Of a stretch of 64,000 bases of DNA, positions 27,328 through 34,518 are shown piece after piece. Numbering within the stretch: position 1 is the stretch's first letter; every line of letters begins with the position of its first letter. The notes under the pieces were generated by a model. That model was not told the origin of the DNA. It saw only the letters and a list, made by a program, of their open reading frames with translations, and did no database searches. Origin of the DNA: Saprospirales bacterium (GTDB lineage Bacteria > Bacteroidota > Bacteroidia > Chitinophagales > Saprospiraceae); NCBI GenBank assembly GCA_016703765.1, contig JADJBL010000030.1:16754-80753 (forward strand), in the 5' to 3' direction. Position numbers and translations under genes: made by a program.

Positions 27328-28764
27328 ATGGAAAACAACGGGAAGATCAAGATAAAGCCGCGAAATCCACTGACGGGGATGGACGAACCCGCCTTTGTCC
27401 CGCCGCAGGAGACCGCTCCTCCTGCAAACGACGACAACCGCCGGCCGCTGTTCCGGATCAAGTCCAAAAATACGGGCTACGACAAACTCTTATCGCAATT
27501 GACCGAGAGCGAGCGGCGGATTCGAAACCTCCGGCGCTGGTTGATATTCGGCGTCCCAACGCTTGTCCTCCTCGTTTTGGGCCTCGTGTTTTTCCTAAAA
27601 CCCTCCCCTGCCCTGGAAGCCCTGCCCGCTCTGAGCGCGGATGCCGAACCAGGAGGCGGCTCCTCCATCCTGCGTTTTTTGAACGAATACAATCTGGTCG
27701 ATAAAGGAGTGATCAGCCAGGACCAAACCATTCCGGTTTTCCTCGAAAAATTCAGGCTCCCGGCGGAGAAGATCCGCCAGATCAATGAAATCGCCTCCCA
27801 GCAAAGCATTATCCAGCTCAAGGCCGGACAGGAATACCTCCTGTTCCGCAACAAGAAAAATGAGCGCGGCATCGACTTTTTCGTGTACGAAATAGACGCC
27901 TACCGCTACGGCGTGTTCCAGATATACCCCCAGGTAGGTTTTCAGCTGGTGGAAAAGGAAGTGGAGGAAAGGACCAAGCGGGTTTCCGGGATCATCAAGA
28001 CCAACCTCTTCGATGCCATTTACGAAAGCGGCATCCACCCCGATATTTTGGAAAAAATGGAAAGCGCCCTGGCCTGGTCGGTCGATTTTTATCACCTCAA
28101 AACGGGGGATAAATTCAAAATGATCTACGACGAAAAGCTGGCAGACAAAAAGACCGTCGAGATCGGCCAATTGAAGGCCATCTACTTCTCCACCAACGAC
28201 CGGGAATATTACGCTTTTCTATTCGACGAAAACGGCCAGCCCGCCTACTTCAGCGACCACGGCAAGCCGATGAAAACCTCCTTCCTCAAATCGCCCCTCA
28301 AATACGGCCGCATCACCTCCCACTTCAACCTCGAGCGGCTCCACCCCGTGGACGATGTCGTCAAACCCCACTTCGGAACGGATTACGCGGCGGAAGAAGG
28401 CACCGAGATCCACTCCGTGGCGGACGGCACGGTGGAGGCCGCCAGTTTCACCACCGGAAACGGGAATTTTGTCAAGGTCCGGCACGACAATACCTACCAG
28501 ACCCAATACCTGCACATGCAGAAATTTGCACCCGGCGTGACGCCTGGAAAAAAGGTAAAACAAGGGGAATTGATCGGCTATGTAGGCCAGACTGGAAAAG
28601 CTACCGGTCCGCACGTCTGTTTTCGCTTCTGGAAAAACGGCAATCAGGTGGACCACCTCAAAGAAGATATCGCCTTACCCGTACGCTTTCCCAAGGAAAC
28701 CCTGCAACATTTCATCGCCCACCGCGACTCGCTTATGACGGAATTAAACACTATCAGTTTTTAG
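27328..28764 (+). CDS. Membrane-anchored M23 peptidase
   Basis: A 478-residue protein. A single membrane segment lies near residues 70-92 (WLIFGVPTLVLLVLGLVFFL), preceded by a Pro-rich cytoplasmic part, so the peptidase domain is periplasmic. The M23 motifs are HFGTDYA (about residue 348), YLHMQ, and GPHVCF (about 428). The last corresponds to the HxH motif with the second His replaced by Cys, a variant common in Bacteroidota members of the family as far as I recall. It would cut peptide cross-links in peptidoglycan. It follows the AAA+ gene by 19 bases and may help the particle leave or cross the wall. A 9-nt repeat hairpin follows. Confidence 0.88.
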   Translation: MENNGKIKIKPRNPLTGMDEPAFVPPQETAPPANDDNRRPLFRIKSKNTGYDKLLSQLTESERRIRNLRRWLIFGVPTLVLLVLGLVFFLKPSPALEALPALSADAEPGGGSSILRFLNEYNLVDKGVISQDQTIPVFLEKFRLPAEKIRQINEIASQQSIIQLKAGQEYLLFRNKKNERGIDFFVYEIDAYRYGVFQIYPQVGFQLVEKEVEERTKRVSGIIKTNLFDAIYESGIHPDILEKMESALAWSVDFYHLKTGDKFKMIYDEKLADKKTVEIGQLKAIYFSTNDREYYAFLFDENGQPAYFSDHGKPMKTSFLKSPLKYGRITSHFNLERLHPVDDVVKPHFGTDYAAEEGTEIHSVADGTVEAASFTTGNGNFVKVRHDNTYQTQYLHMQKFAPGVTPGKKVKQGELIGYVGQTGKATGPHVCFRFWKNGNQVDHLKEDIALPVRFPKETLQHFIAHRDSLMTELNTISF

Positions 28765-28787
28765 AAAAGCTCTTTGAGGGAGTTTGT

Positions 28788-28860
28788 GTTTAGAGGGTTT
28801 AGAAAAGTTTAGAGGGTTTAGTCATTTCTAAACTTTCTAAACCTTCTAAACTACCTAAAC
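28788..28860. repeat. 9-nt inverted tandem-repeat hairpin, convergent terminator
   Basis: GTTTAGAGG/AAA-type nonamers (28788-28821) are followed by CTAAACTTT-type units (28828-28860), giving an AT-rich stem over 30 bp with a 6-nt loop. It fills the space between the convergent M23 gene and the DUF4412 gene and probably stops transcription from both sides. Confidence 0.78.
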
Positions 28861-28867
28861 TAAATAA

Positions 28868-29818
28868 TCAATATTCCGTCATATCCGTCACATCCGCTCC
28901 CGTAATATCGAATACGGCGGCGTCGACCACGCCTATTTTGAGGGCCGACAGGTTCATCTGGACGATCTCGTTATTGATTTTGGATTCGATCACCATTTCC
29001 ATGGGGAGGCCCAGGATGCCGTAGTTGGAGGAAACCTTGAGCAGGTTTTGTATGGATGATTGCTGCGTGTTGGAAGAACGCATGAGCAGGTCGTAGTTGT
29101 ATTCCAGGCCCGAGGCCACCCAGATCGTGATAAAATCATCGGGGGTTTCCACCAGGAATTTGGCGCATTGCTGCCCTTCGATCAGCTTGGTAGAACTAAG
29201 GGCGGTGGTCTTTATATTCTCGGAGGTGAGGGCGATCCGTTTGGAAACGGGCTTTTTCAGGATGATGGCCACTTTGCCTCCGGCGCCCTGTTTGACGGTG
29301 GTCATGGTGTTTTTCTCCAGATCGTAGATGACGGTGGCGGGCTCTCCGGCGGAGGAGGTGATTTGCACGGCCGTTGCCTTTTCTGCGAAATGCAGGGTTC
29401 GGGTTTCGGAGACAGCCGGGGTGGAGGACCCGTCGCGGCTCACTTCCACTTTCATGACAAAGCTTCCGATAAAATCATTGCGGGTAATATCCGTCGTCTC
29501 TTCGAGTTTATAGTACTTCGGCGGCGGAGGGGCCGCGGGTGTTTCTACCTGTCCTGCCGTTTCCTCGCCTTTTTTACTTTTCTTCTTTTTCTTTTCTTTT
29601 TTGGGCTTTTTTTCAAAAACCTCGTCGACCCCCTCGTTGATCTTTTTATCCACTTCCCGATCGACCCGCTGTTCTACTTTTCGTTCGCCTTTTTTCAGGT
29701 ATTCTTCGATTTTCTTGTCGAGGTCGATCTGACCGGTAAGCGCAGAGGCAGCGGAAAAAGCGCAACAAAAGGCGAGCAAACGGATGATCCGGGGAGAGAA
29801 ATAATGGTTCATGGTCAA
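28868..29818 (-). CDS. DUF4412-type exported protein
   Basis: A 316-residue protein with a signal peptide (IIRLLAFCCAFSAASALTGQ), a highly charged Lys/Glu stretch (residues about 35-90, EEYLKKGERKVEQRVDREVD then KKPKKEKKKKKSKKGEE) and a C-terminal beta-rich domain resembling DUF4412 (IYDLEKNTMTTVKQ, GQQCAKFLVETPDDFITIWV). It is probably periplasmic or attached to the outer membrane. It is last in a minus-strand set with DUF4157 and PAAR genes (18-bp gap). Function unknown. Confidence 0.75.
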   Translation of the reverse strand: MTMNHYFSPRIIRLLAFCCAFSAASALTGQIDLDKKIEEYLKKGERKVEQRVDREVDKKINEGVDEVFEKKPKKEKKKKKSKKGEETAGQVETPAAPPPPKYYKLEETTDITRNDFIGSFVMKVEVSRDGSSTPAVSETRTLHFAEKATAVQITSSAGEPATVIYDLEKNTMTTVKQGAGGKVAIILKKPVSKRIALTSENIKTTALSSTKLIEGQQCAKFLVETPDDFITIWVASGLEYNYDLLMRSSNTQQSSIQNLLKVSSNYGILGLPMEMVIESKINNEIVQMNLSALKIGVVDAAVFDITGADVTDMTEY

Positions 29819-29836
29819 TTTTTAGGTCTTGAGGCC

Positions 29837-30433
29837 TTACTTGGCAAAGCGGCTTCCCATATCATCGGCCTCCCGCTCCAGGGAATGGTCGTCGTTTAGG
29901 GGCATTCCATCGATCTCGCCCGTGGCTTGCACCCGGCCTTCGGATTGTTGCACCACGTGGGTCAATTCGTGGCCGATCAGTGATTTGCCGGTGGAAGAAG
30001 CGGGGTCGTAAGTATTGGGTGCAAAATGGATATCCTTGCCCTGCGTGTAGGCAAGGGCGCCGAGATCGCCTGCCTTCTGTGAATCAGTATGCACCTGGAC
30101 GTCGGAAAAATCGCTGCCGAAATGTTCGGAGGCTGAATTGCGAAGGGATTCGGGCAGGGAGGATGGCCCCGAGGCGCCGCTTCCGCCTTCTTCCTGGCGC
30201 TGGATGGCGCTGCCTTCCTTTTTCATCTGCAATTCTTCTTCTTCGGGAACCCCTTCGAATTGGGCGACCTTTTTCATCTGCAATTCTTCCTCTTCCGGCA
30301 AGCCTTCGAATTGCGATACCTTCAACTGCAAGGCAGGGGGATCGATAGAAGAGGAAACGGGGGCTTTAGATTCCTTTTCGGAGGAAGGCCGCAGTTGCGA
30401 AGGCCTTTTTTCCAAATCCATGTAATTGTCCAT
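29837..30433 (-). CDS. eCIS-core DUF4157 zincin-like protein
   Basis: A 198-residue protein whose C-terminal half is DUF4157: GSDFSDVQVHTDSQ, ALAYTQGKDIHFAP, the metal-binding HELTH (155-159) in GHELTHVVQQ, and LEREADDMG near the end. This domain is a frequent companion of contractile injection clusters and often precedes toxins; here no toxin domain follows. Residues 39-55 and 56-72 are a near-identical 17-residue duplication (QFEGLPEEEELQMKK / QFEGVPEEEELQMKK). It may be a small cargo or a truncated carrier module. It is 12 bases after the PAAR gene on the same strand. Confidence 0.88.
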   Translation of the reverse strand: MDNYMDLEKRPSQLRPSSEKESKAPVSSSIDPPALQLKVSQFEGLPEEEELQMKKVAQFEGVPEEEELQMKKEGSAIQRQEEGGSGASGPSSLPESLRNSASEHFGSDFSDVQVHTDSQKAGDLGALAYTQGKDIHFAPNTYDPASSTGKSLIGHELTHVVQQSEGRVQATGEIDGMPLNDDHSLEREADDMGSRFAK

Positions 30434-30445
30434 ACTATTTGGTTT

Positions 30446-30748
30446 TTAACCGCCAATTAAAACGGTGGGAAATCCTGCTACAATGGTGCCGCCGTGGGAA
30501 GTCGAATCGCCCATCCGGGCGGCGGGTTTACCGCCTATCAATACAGTCGCGGAGCCGAGAATGATCGAATCCGGGGGTCCGACGCATACGCACATATCAC
30601 CCATGACCGCTGCCGGCATATTTCCGATCAGCACGGTGGGCGAGCCAGGGCCAACTACCGGTCCGCCTACATGCGGAATGGGCGGGGTGCCGGGGGTCTG
30701 CATCGGGCAGGTATGCATATCCGTTAAGCGCGCTGCGGGTTTTGACAT
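30446..30748 (-). CDS. PAAR-domain spike tip protein
   Basis: A 100-residue protein made wholly of PAAR repeats: MSKPAARLTDMHTCP, GGPVVGPGSPTVLIGN, MPAAVMGDMCVCVGPPDSI and GSATVLIGGKPAARMGDS. The His and Cys residues (H12, C14, C53, C55, H84) fit the zinc site at the tip of PAAR cones. It should cap the Vgr-type spike (Afp10-like role). Unlike the other structural genes it is on the minus strand, with DUF4157 and DUF4412 genes behind it. Confidence 0.93.
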   Translation of the reverse strand: MSKPAARLTDMHTCPMQTPGTPPIPHVGGPVVGPGSPTVLIGNMPAAVMGDMCVCVGPPDSIILGSATVLIGGKPAARMGDSTSHGGTIVAGFPTVLIGG

Positions 30749-30856
30749 AAAAGCACGGGTTTTGCCAATTCATGCAAAATATGGAAAATTTGGGGAACAC
30801 CCAATAAATAAAAACCTTATTTTACAGGGGAAATAAATCCAGCTTAACTCCAGACC

Positions 30857-32611
30857 ATGAGTAACATCCCATTCCCTGGTTTGCGATCCTTTAAAGAATC
30901 CGAAAAGCGGCTTTTTTTCGGACGCGACCAGGAAATTTGGCAACTCAAAGGCCGATTGCGTCACAACAGGCTCGCCATCCTGCTCTCCCCCCCGAAAATG
31001 GGAAAGACCTCCCTGCTTCGCTGCGGGCTGGTGCCCGAATTGAAGGAGAAAGGCTTCCCCGGCAAGGCGGGCTCCCAATGGAAAGTCCTGACTATTCAGC
31101 CCGACAAGGACCCCATCAAAACCCTCGCCGAAGCCCTGGCCCAGCCGGGCATCCTCAACAATCAACGCCTCACCCCCGATTTTCTGGAGGAGATTCATAA
31201 AAAATTGAGCGCCAATGTAAACGGATTGGTCGACCTCTACCGGTCCTCCGAATTCGTGCAGTTTTTCAACCTACTGATCATCGTCGACCCCTTCGACAGC
31301 GCCTTGTCAAACCCAACGATCAATCATTTCACCAACCTGCTCATCCGCGCAGCCAAAAACCCGCAGGTTGCCGTGTATGTCGTCTTCTCCCTGTCCACTA
31401 CTTCCCTGCCGCAAATTTCACATTTGCCCGAATTGGTGGAGGCCCTCCAACAATCCTCTTTCCACCTCCATCCGCTCAACCAGTCGGAACTGGAAATCGC
31501 CATCAAAAATCCCCTCGAACAAGCAGGGGTGAAAATGGAGGACGCCCTGCTCAAACTCCTGGTCGAAAAACTGGCCACAGAGCCCGACCAATTGGTGAAA
31601 CTGCAGGAATCCCTTTGGAAAACCTGGTGGGAGTGGAAAAACGAACAAGGCCAGGAGGTCATCAAAAAAAGCCATTACCTCAAGGCGGTCGGCGCCCGCG
31701 GCAACATCGTAGCCAAAGCACGGATGGCGGACGAAGGCGATCCCGATGCCGAAACCCTTTCCATGGAAGATGCCCCTGCATCCGCCCCACCCGAAAAAAA
31801 GCCCTCCAAGGTCCAATCCCTGCTCGACAACCTGGCGATGGAAGAGGATTCCCCAAGAATGGAAGAACAGGAGGACACTCCTCCCCCGCCTCCGCCCTCC
31901 CTGAGTCCTTCCCAGATCGCCGATAAAGTGTATGTCGGCCTCTCCTCCGAAAACCGGCCGCTTTGTAAGCGCATCTTCCAGGCGCTTACCCTCAAAACAA
32001 AAGACACCCCTCCCGAAACCCTTCGGCCCAGGACCCTGCTGGAATTGCAGGACATCCTCGACTCGGAAGCCGCCACCCTCCGTCAGGTCATGCAGGCCTT
32101 CGTGCAGCAGGGCAGCCTCATCTTCCCGGCACAGATCCGCGACAACGACCCCATCCAGCTCGGAGAACCCTCCATCCTCGAGGAATGGCAGCGGCTACGC
32201 GACTGGATGGACGAAGAACAACAAAACGCCCTCGTCTATACCAATATCGCCAAACGGGCCGAACGCTATTTCCTCGAAGACGACCAGGAGGCCCTCCTGA
32301 AAGGCCCGACCCTCAAAGAAACCCTGGAGTGGAAAAAGGCTAACAAGTTCGAACAAGGCTGGGCCGAGCAATACCACAAGAAATTCAACCTGGCCATGGA
32401 ATTCCTCAATATCTGCCAGGAAATGGACGGACAGGCGCCTCCACCGCCCCCTCCTCCTCCGCGCATGGCAGAACCCGAACCGGAGCCCGAACCGGAACAG
32501 GAGTACGCCCCGCCGCCCCGGTACGAAGCTCCGCCCCCAAGAGAGGAAGCCCCTCCTAGCCCTCCGCCGCCGGCAGAACGGCCCAAGATCGTCATCAAAA
32601 AGAAAACCTAA
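30857..32611 (+). CDS. STAND-type NTPase with proline-rich tail
   Basis: A 584-residue protein opening PFPGLRSFKESEKRLFFGRD, the hallmark of nSTAND1-type P-loop NTPases. The Walker A is SPPKMGKT (44-51; the first Gly is Ser). A Walker B-like strand is LLIIVDPFDSAL. Residues about 300-350 and 530-580 are Pro-rich low complexity, and the last residues are RPKIVIKKKT. Between them lie helical segments (QIADKVYVGLSSENRPLCKR). STAND proteins switch oligomeric state on sensing a signal; the partner here is unknown. It starts divergently from the PAAR gene and heads a three-gene run with an Arg-rich protein and a TerB-like protein. Confidence 0.8.
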   Translation: MSNIPFPGLRSFKESEKRLFFGRDQEIWQLKGRLRHNRLAILLSPPKMGKTSLLRCGLVPELKEKGFPGKAGSQWKVLTIQPDKDPIKTLAEALAQPGILNNQRLTPDFLEEIHKKLSANVNGLVDLYRSSEFVQFFNLLIIVDPFDSALSNPTINHFTNLLIRAAKNPQVAVYVVFSLSTTSLPQISHLPELVEALQQSSFHLHPLNQSELEIAIKNPLEQAGVKMEDALLKLLVEKLATEPDQLVKLQESLWKTWWEWKNEQGQEVIKKSHYLKAVGARGNIVAKARMADEGDPDAETLSMEDAPASAPPEKKPSKVQSLLDNLAMEEDSPRMEEQEDTPPPPPPSLSPSQIADKVYVGLSSENRPLCKRIFQALTLKTKDTPPETLRPRTLLELQDILDSEAATLRQVMQAFVQQGSLIFPAQIRDNDPIQLGEPSILEEWQRLRDWMDEEQQNALVYTNIAKRAERYFLEDDQEALLKGPTLKETLEWKKANKFEQGWAEQYHKKFNLAMEFLNICQEMDGQAPPPPPPPPRMAEPEPEPEPEQEYAPPPRYEAPPPREEAPPSPPPPAERPKIVIKKKT

Positions 32612-32632
32612 AAGAAACCAAATCCCAATACC

Positions 32633-33085
32633 ATGAAGTTCAATTATGACCTCATAGAACCCTTGCTCGTAGAATCTGAATTGGATGGCTCGGAGCTGCT
32701 TTGCGCTTTTGAAATACCCGGCAGCGGCGAGATCGTCGAATCCTCCGCCCGGGTGAAACGCTCCAATTCTCTCCAAAGCGACCTCACCCGTAACATCACC
32801 CGGATGGGCTCCAATATGTTGCGCCGCGAGGCTTCCCGGCTGGTTCGCCGCACCCTGGGCGGCGGTATGCTCGGGCGCCTGGGCTCCAGCACGGTGCGGA
32901 GCGCCTCCCGGCCCATGCAGGACAAACTTCAGTACAGCGGAGATGATAAAGAGGAAGCCGTCGTGGAGGCCTTCAGGAAAGTAGCCCACCGCTTTTACTT
33001 CGACGAAACCCAGGGGGCCTGGACCCAGGCTCCGATAGCGGCAGCCAGAACGGTCGAAAAACGGCGCCGGCGCCGGCGCCGGTGA
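32633..33085 (+). CDS. Arg-rich protein of unknown function
   Basis: A 150-residue protein, 21 bases after the STAND gene. Residues 1-45 look folded (NYDLIEPLLVESELDGSELL). The middle is rich in Arg, Gly and Ser (RREASRLVRRTLGGGMLGRL), and the C-terminus is a run of seven Arg encoded by alternating CGG/CGC codons, which makes the DNA self-complementary at about 33062-33082. The stop overlaps the next start (GTGA). No family recognised; nucleic-acid or membrane-surface binding is possible from charge alone. Confidence 0.65.
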   Translation: MKFNYDLIEPLLVESELDGSELLCAFEIPGSGEIVESSARVKRSNSLQSDLTRNITRMGSNMLRREASRLVRRTLGGGMLGRLGSSTVRSASRPMQDKLQYSGDDKEEAVVEAFRKVAHRFYFDETQGAWTQAPIAAARTVEKRRRRRRR

Positions 33086-33582
33086 GCGCCGTAGAAGAAC
33101 AAATCGGTAAATCGCCCCTCTCCACCCGTTTCGACCGGGAAGTACTGGCGCGTATCCTCGTGGAATTGGCCTCTGCCGATGGGGAGATCGAAAGCGCCGA
33201 GCAGGAATTCCTCGAATCGGTCGTCGGCGCCGAGTTTGGCTCGATCAACGAGTTGATGGCCATGGAACCCGTTTCCCCCGTCGAATGCGAAGAACTGAAT
33301 CCGGGCGTCCGCGAAACGATCTACCTGCTGGCCTGGGTCATGTCCCTGGTCGATCTGGATGTCAATCCCAGCGAAAGAAGCATCCTCATGGAATACGCGG
33401 GGATGTTCGGCTTCAGCGGCCAGAAAACGGAGGAGATCATCCGCAAGGCCCGCCTGTATTTGCTCGAATCCTCCATTGCCGCCGATACCTCGCGGGAAGA
33501 ACTGTTCAGCCTGGCCGACAGCCTGGGAGTCGACCGCAACGACGCGGAAAGGGCTTTGATACAGCTAAAGAAAAGGATGTAA
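33082..33582 (+). CDS. TerB-like protein
   Basis: A 166-residue helical protein starting at GTG and overlapping the preceding stop by four bases. The segments REVLARILVELASADGEIES and YLLAWVMSLVDLDVNPSERS carry the acidic repeats (ADGEIE, VDLDVNPSE) of the TerB / DjlA N-terminal family, which bind metal and often occur near membrane stress and conflict systems. The end converges on the potassium channel gene with a 7-bp gap. Confidence 0.8.
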   Translation: MSAVEEQIGKSPLSTRFDREVLARILVELASADGEIESAEQEFLESVVGAEFGSINELMAMEPVSPVECEELNPGVRETIYLLAWVMSLVDLDVNPSERSILMEYAGMFGFSGQKTEEIIRKARLYLLESSIAADTSREELFSLADSLGVDRNDAERALIQLKKRM

Positions 33583-33589
33583 GAGGATA

Positions 33590-34453
33590 TTAATGCGGCA
33601 GTTTTTTCCCGCAGTAAGGACAAAAATCCAGCGGGGGCTTTTCCTCCTCTTTCTTCTCCTCCTGCTCCTTCTGCGAGCCGGGGTCCTTCAGGTAATTGAC
33701 AAAGGACGATGCCAGGATACCGGTGGGAAGCGCAACCAGACCTATTCCCAACAGGGCGATCATTCCGGCGAGGATCTTCCCGCCGGGAGTGATGGGGTAA
33801 ACATCCCCGTACCCCACGGTCGTAATGGTGGCGATGGACCACCAAAGCGAGGTATAGATGTTCGGAAATTTATCGGGCTGCACATCGTGTTCGGCGGTGA
33901 ACATCAGGGCCGAAGACAGGACGAGTAAAATCCCCACCATAAAGAGGGTGACGACCATTTTCTCCCTTTCATCCCGCACTACCTTGACGATCAGCCTCAG
34001 AGACTGATTATAGCGGTTGAGCTTGAAGAGGCGAAGAAGCCTCATGAGGCGCAATACCCTCAAAAAACGGGTATCCAAAATCTTCTGGGCGCCGTATGCC
34101 ATCAAAGCCAGCTCCAAATAAAACGGGGCGATTGCCAGCAGGTCGATGAGCGCCAGAGGGGAAAAGACGAATCTTCGGATCGCCTGCCACCTGGAAAGGT
34201 CCTTGAATTTCAGGTCGGCCGTCCAGGCCCTTCCGAGATATTCCAGCGTAAAAATAGTCACCGCAAATACCTCGAACGCGTAGAACCATCTGTGGAAAGT
34301 ATCCGAGAGATACTGGTCCGATTCGAAGATCACAGCGATTACGCTCAACGCGATAAGCGCCATAATCCCCAGCCCAACGGGCTTGTTCAGGGGATGCCCC
34401 GCATCGTCTTCTTCGTCAAGGACCTGGAATACGAAAGTTTTGAACCGCTTCAT
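33590..34453 (-). CDS. Voltage-gated potassium channel
   Basis: A 287-residue six-helix channel. The S4 voltage sensor is RFLRVLRLMRLLRLFK (129-144), the pore helix ends in the selectivity filter TTVGYGD (211-217), and S6 reads GGKILAGMIALLGIGLVALP. The inner membrane location follows from the topology. The C-terminus is a charged Glu/Lys linker and a short CPYCGKKL zinc-knuckle-like end instead of the usual regulatory domain. It probably has its own transcription start, since a hairpin terminator lies just upstream. Confidence 0.95.
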   Translation of the reverse strand: MKRFKTFVFQVLDEEDDAGHPLNKPVGLGIMALIALSVIAVIFESDQYLSDTFHRWFYAFEVFAVTIFTLEYLGRAWTADLKFKDLSRWQAIRRFVFSPLALIDLLAIAPFYLELALMAYGAQKILDTRFLRVLRLMRLLRLFKLNRYNQSLRLIVKVVRDEREKMVVTLFMVGILLVLSSALMFTAEHDVQPDKFPNIYTSLWWSIATITTVGYGDVYPITPGGKILAGMIALLGIGLVALPTGILASSFVNYLKDPGSQKEQEEKKEEEKPPLDFCPYCGKKLPH

Positions 34454-34470
34454 ACCTACATGTCTTAAAA

Positions 34471-34503
34471 AGAATTGCGTCCGCCTCAGGCAGACGCAAT
34501 TCT
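34471..34503 (-). terminator. Intrinsic terminator at the end of the nine-gene operon
   Basis: Perfect 11-bp arms AGAATTGCGTC / GACGCAATTCT enclose an inner GCC-TCA-GGC mini-stem. On the minus strand it is followed by a T-run (TTTTT), 15 bases after the stop of the PorP/SprF gene and 17 bases before the channel start codon. Confidence 0.75.
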
Positions 34504-34518
34504 CCTTTAAAAATCATC

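Noticed and set aside
29837..30433. Full-length eCIS toxin
   Set aside because: Only the DUF4157 core is present and the protein ends directly after it, so no toxic domain can be supported.
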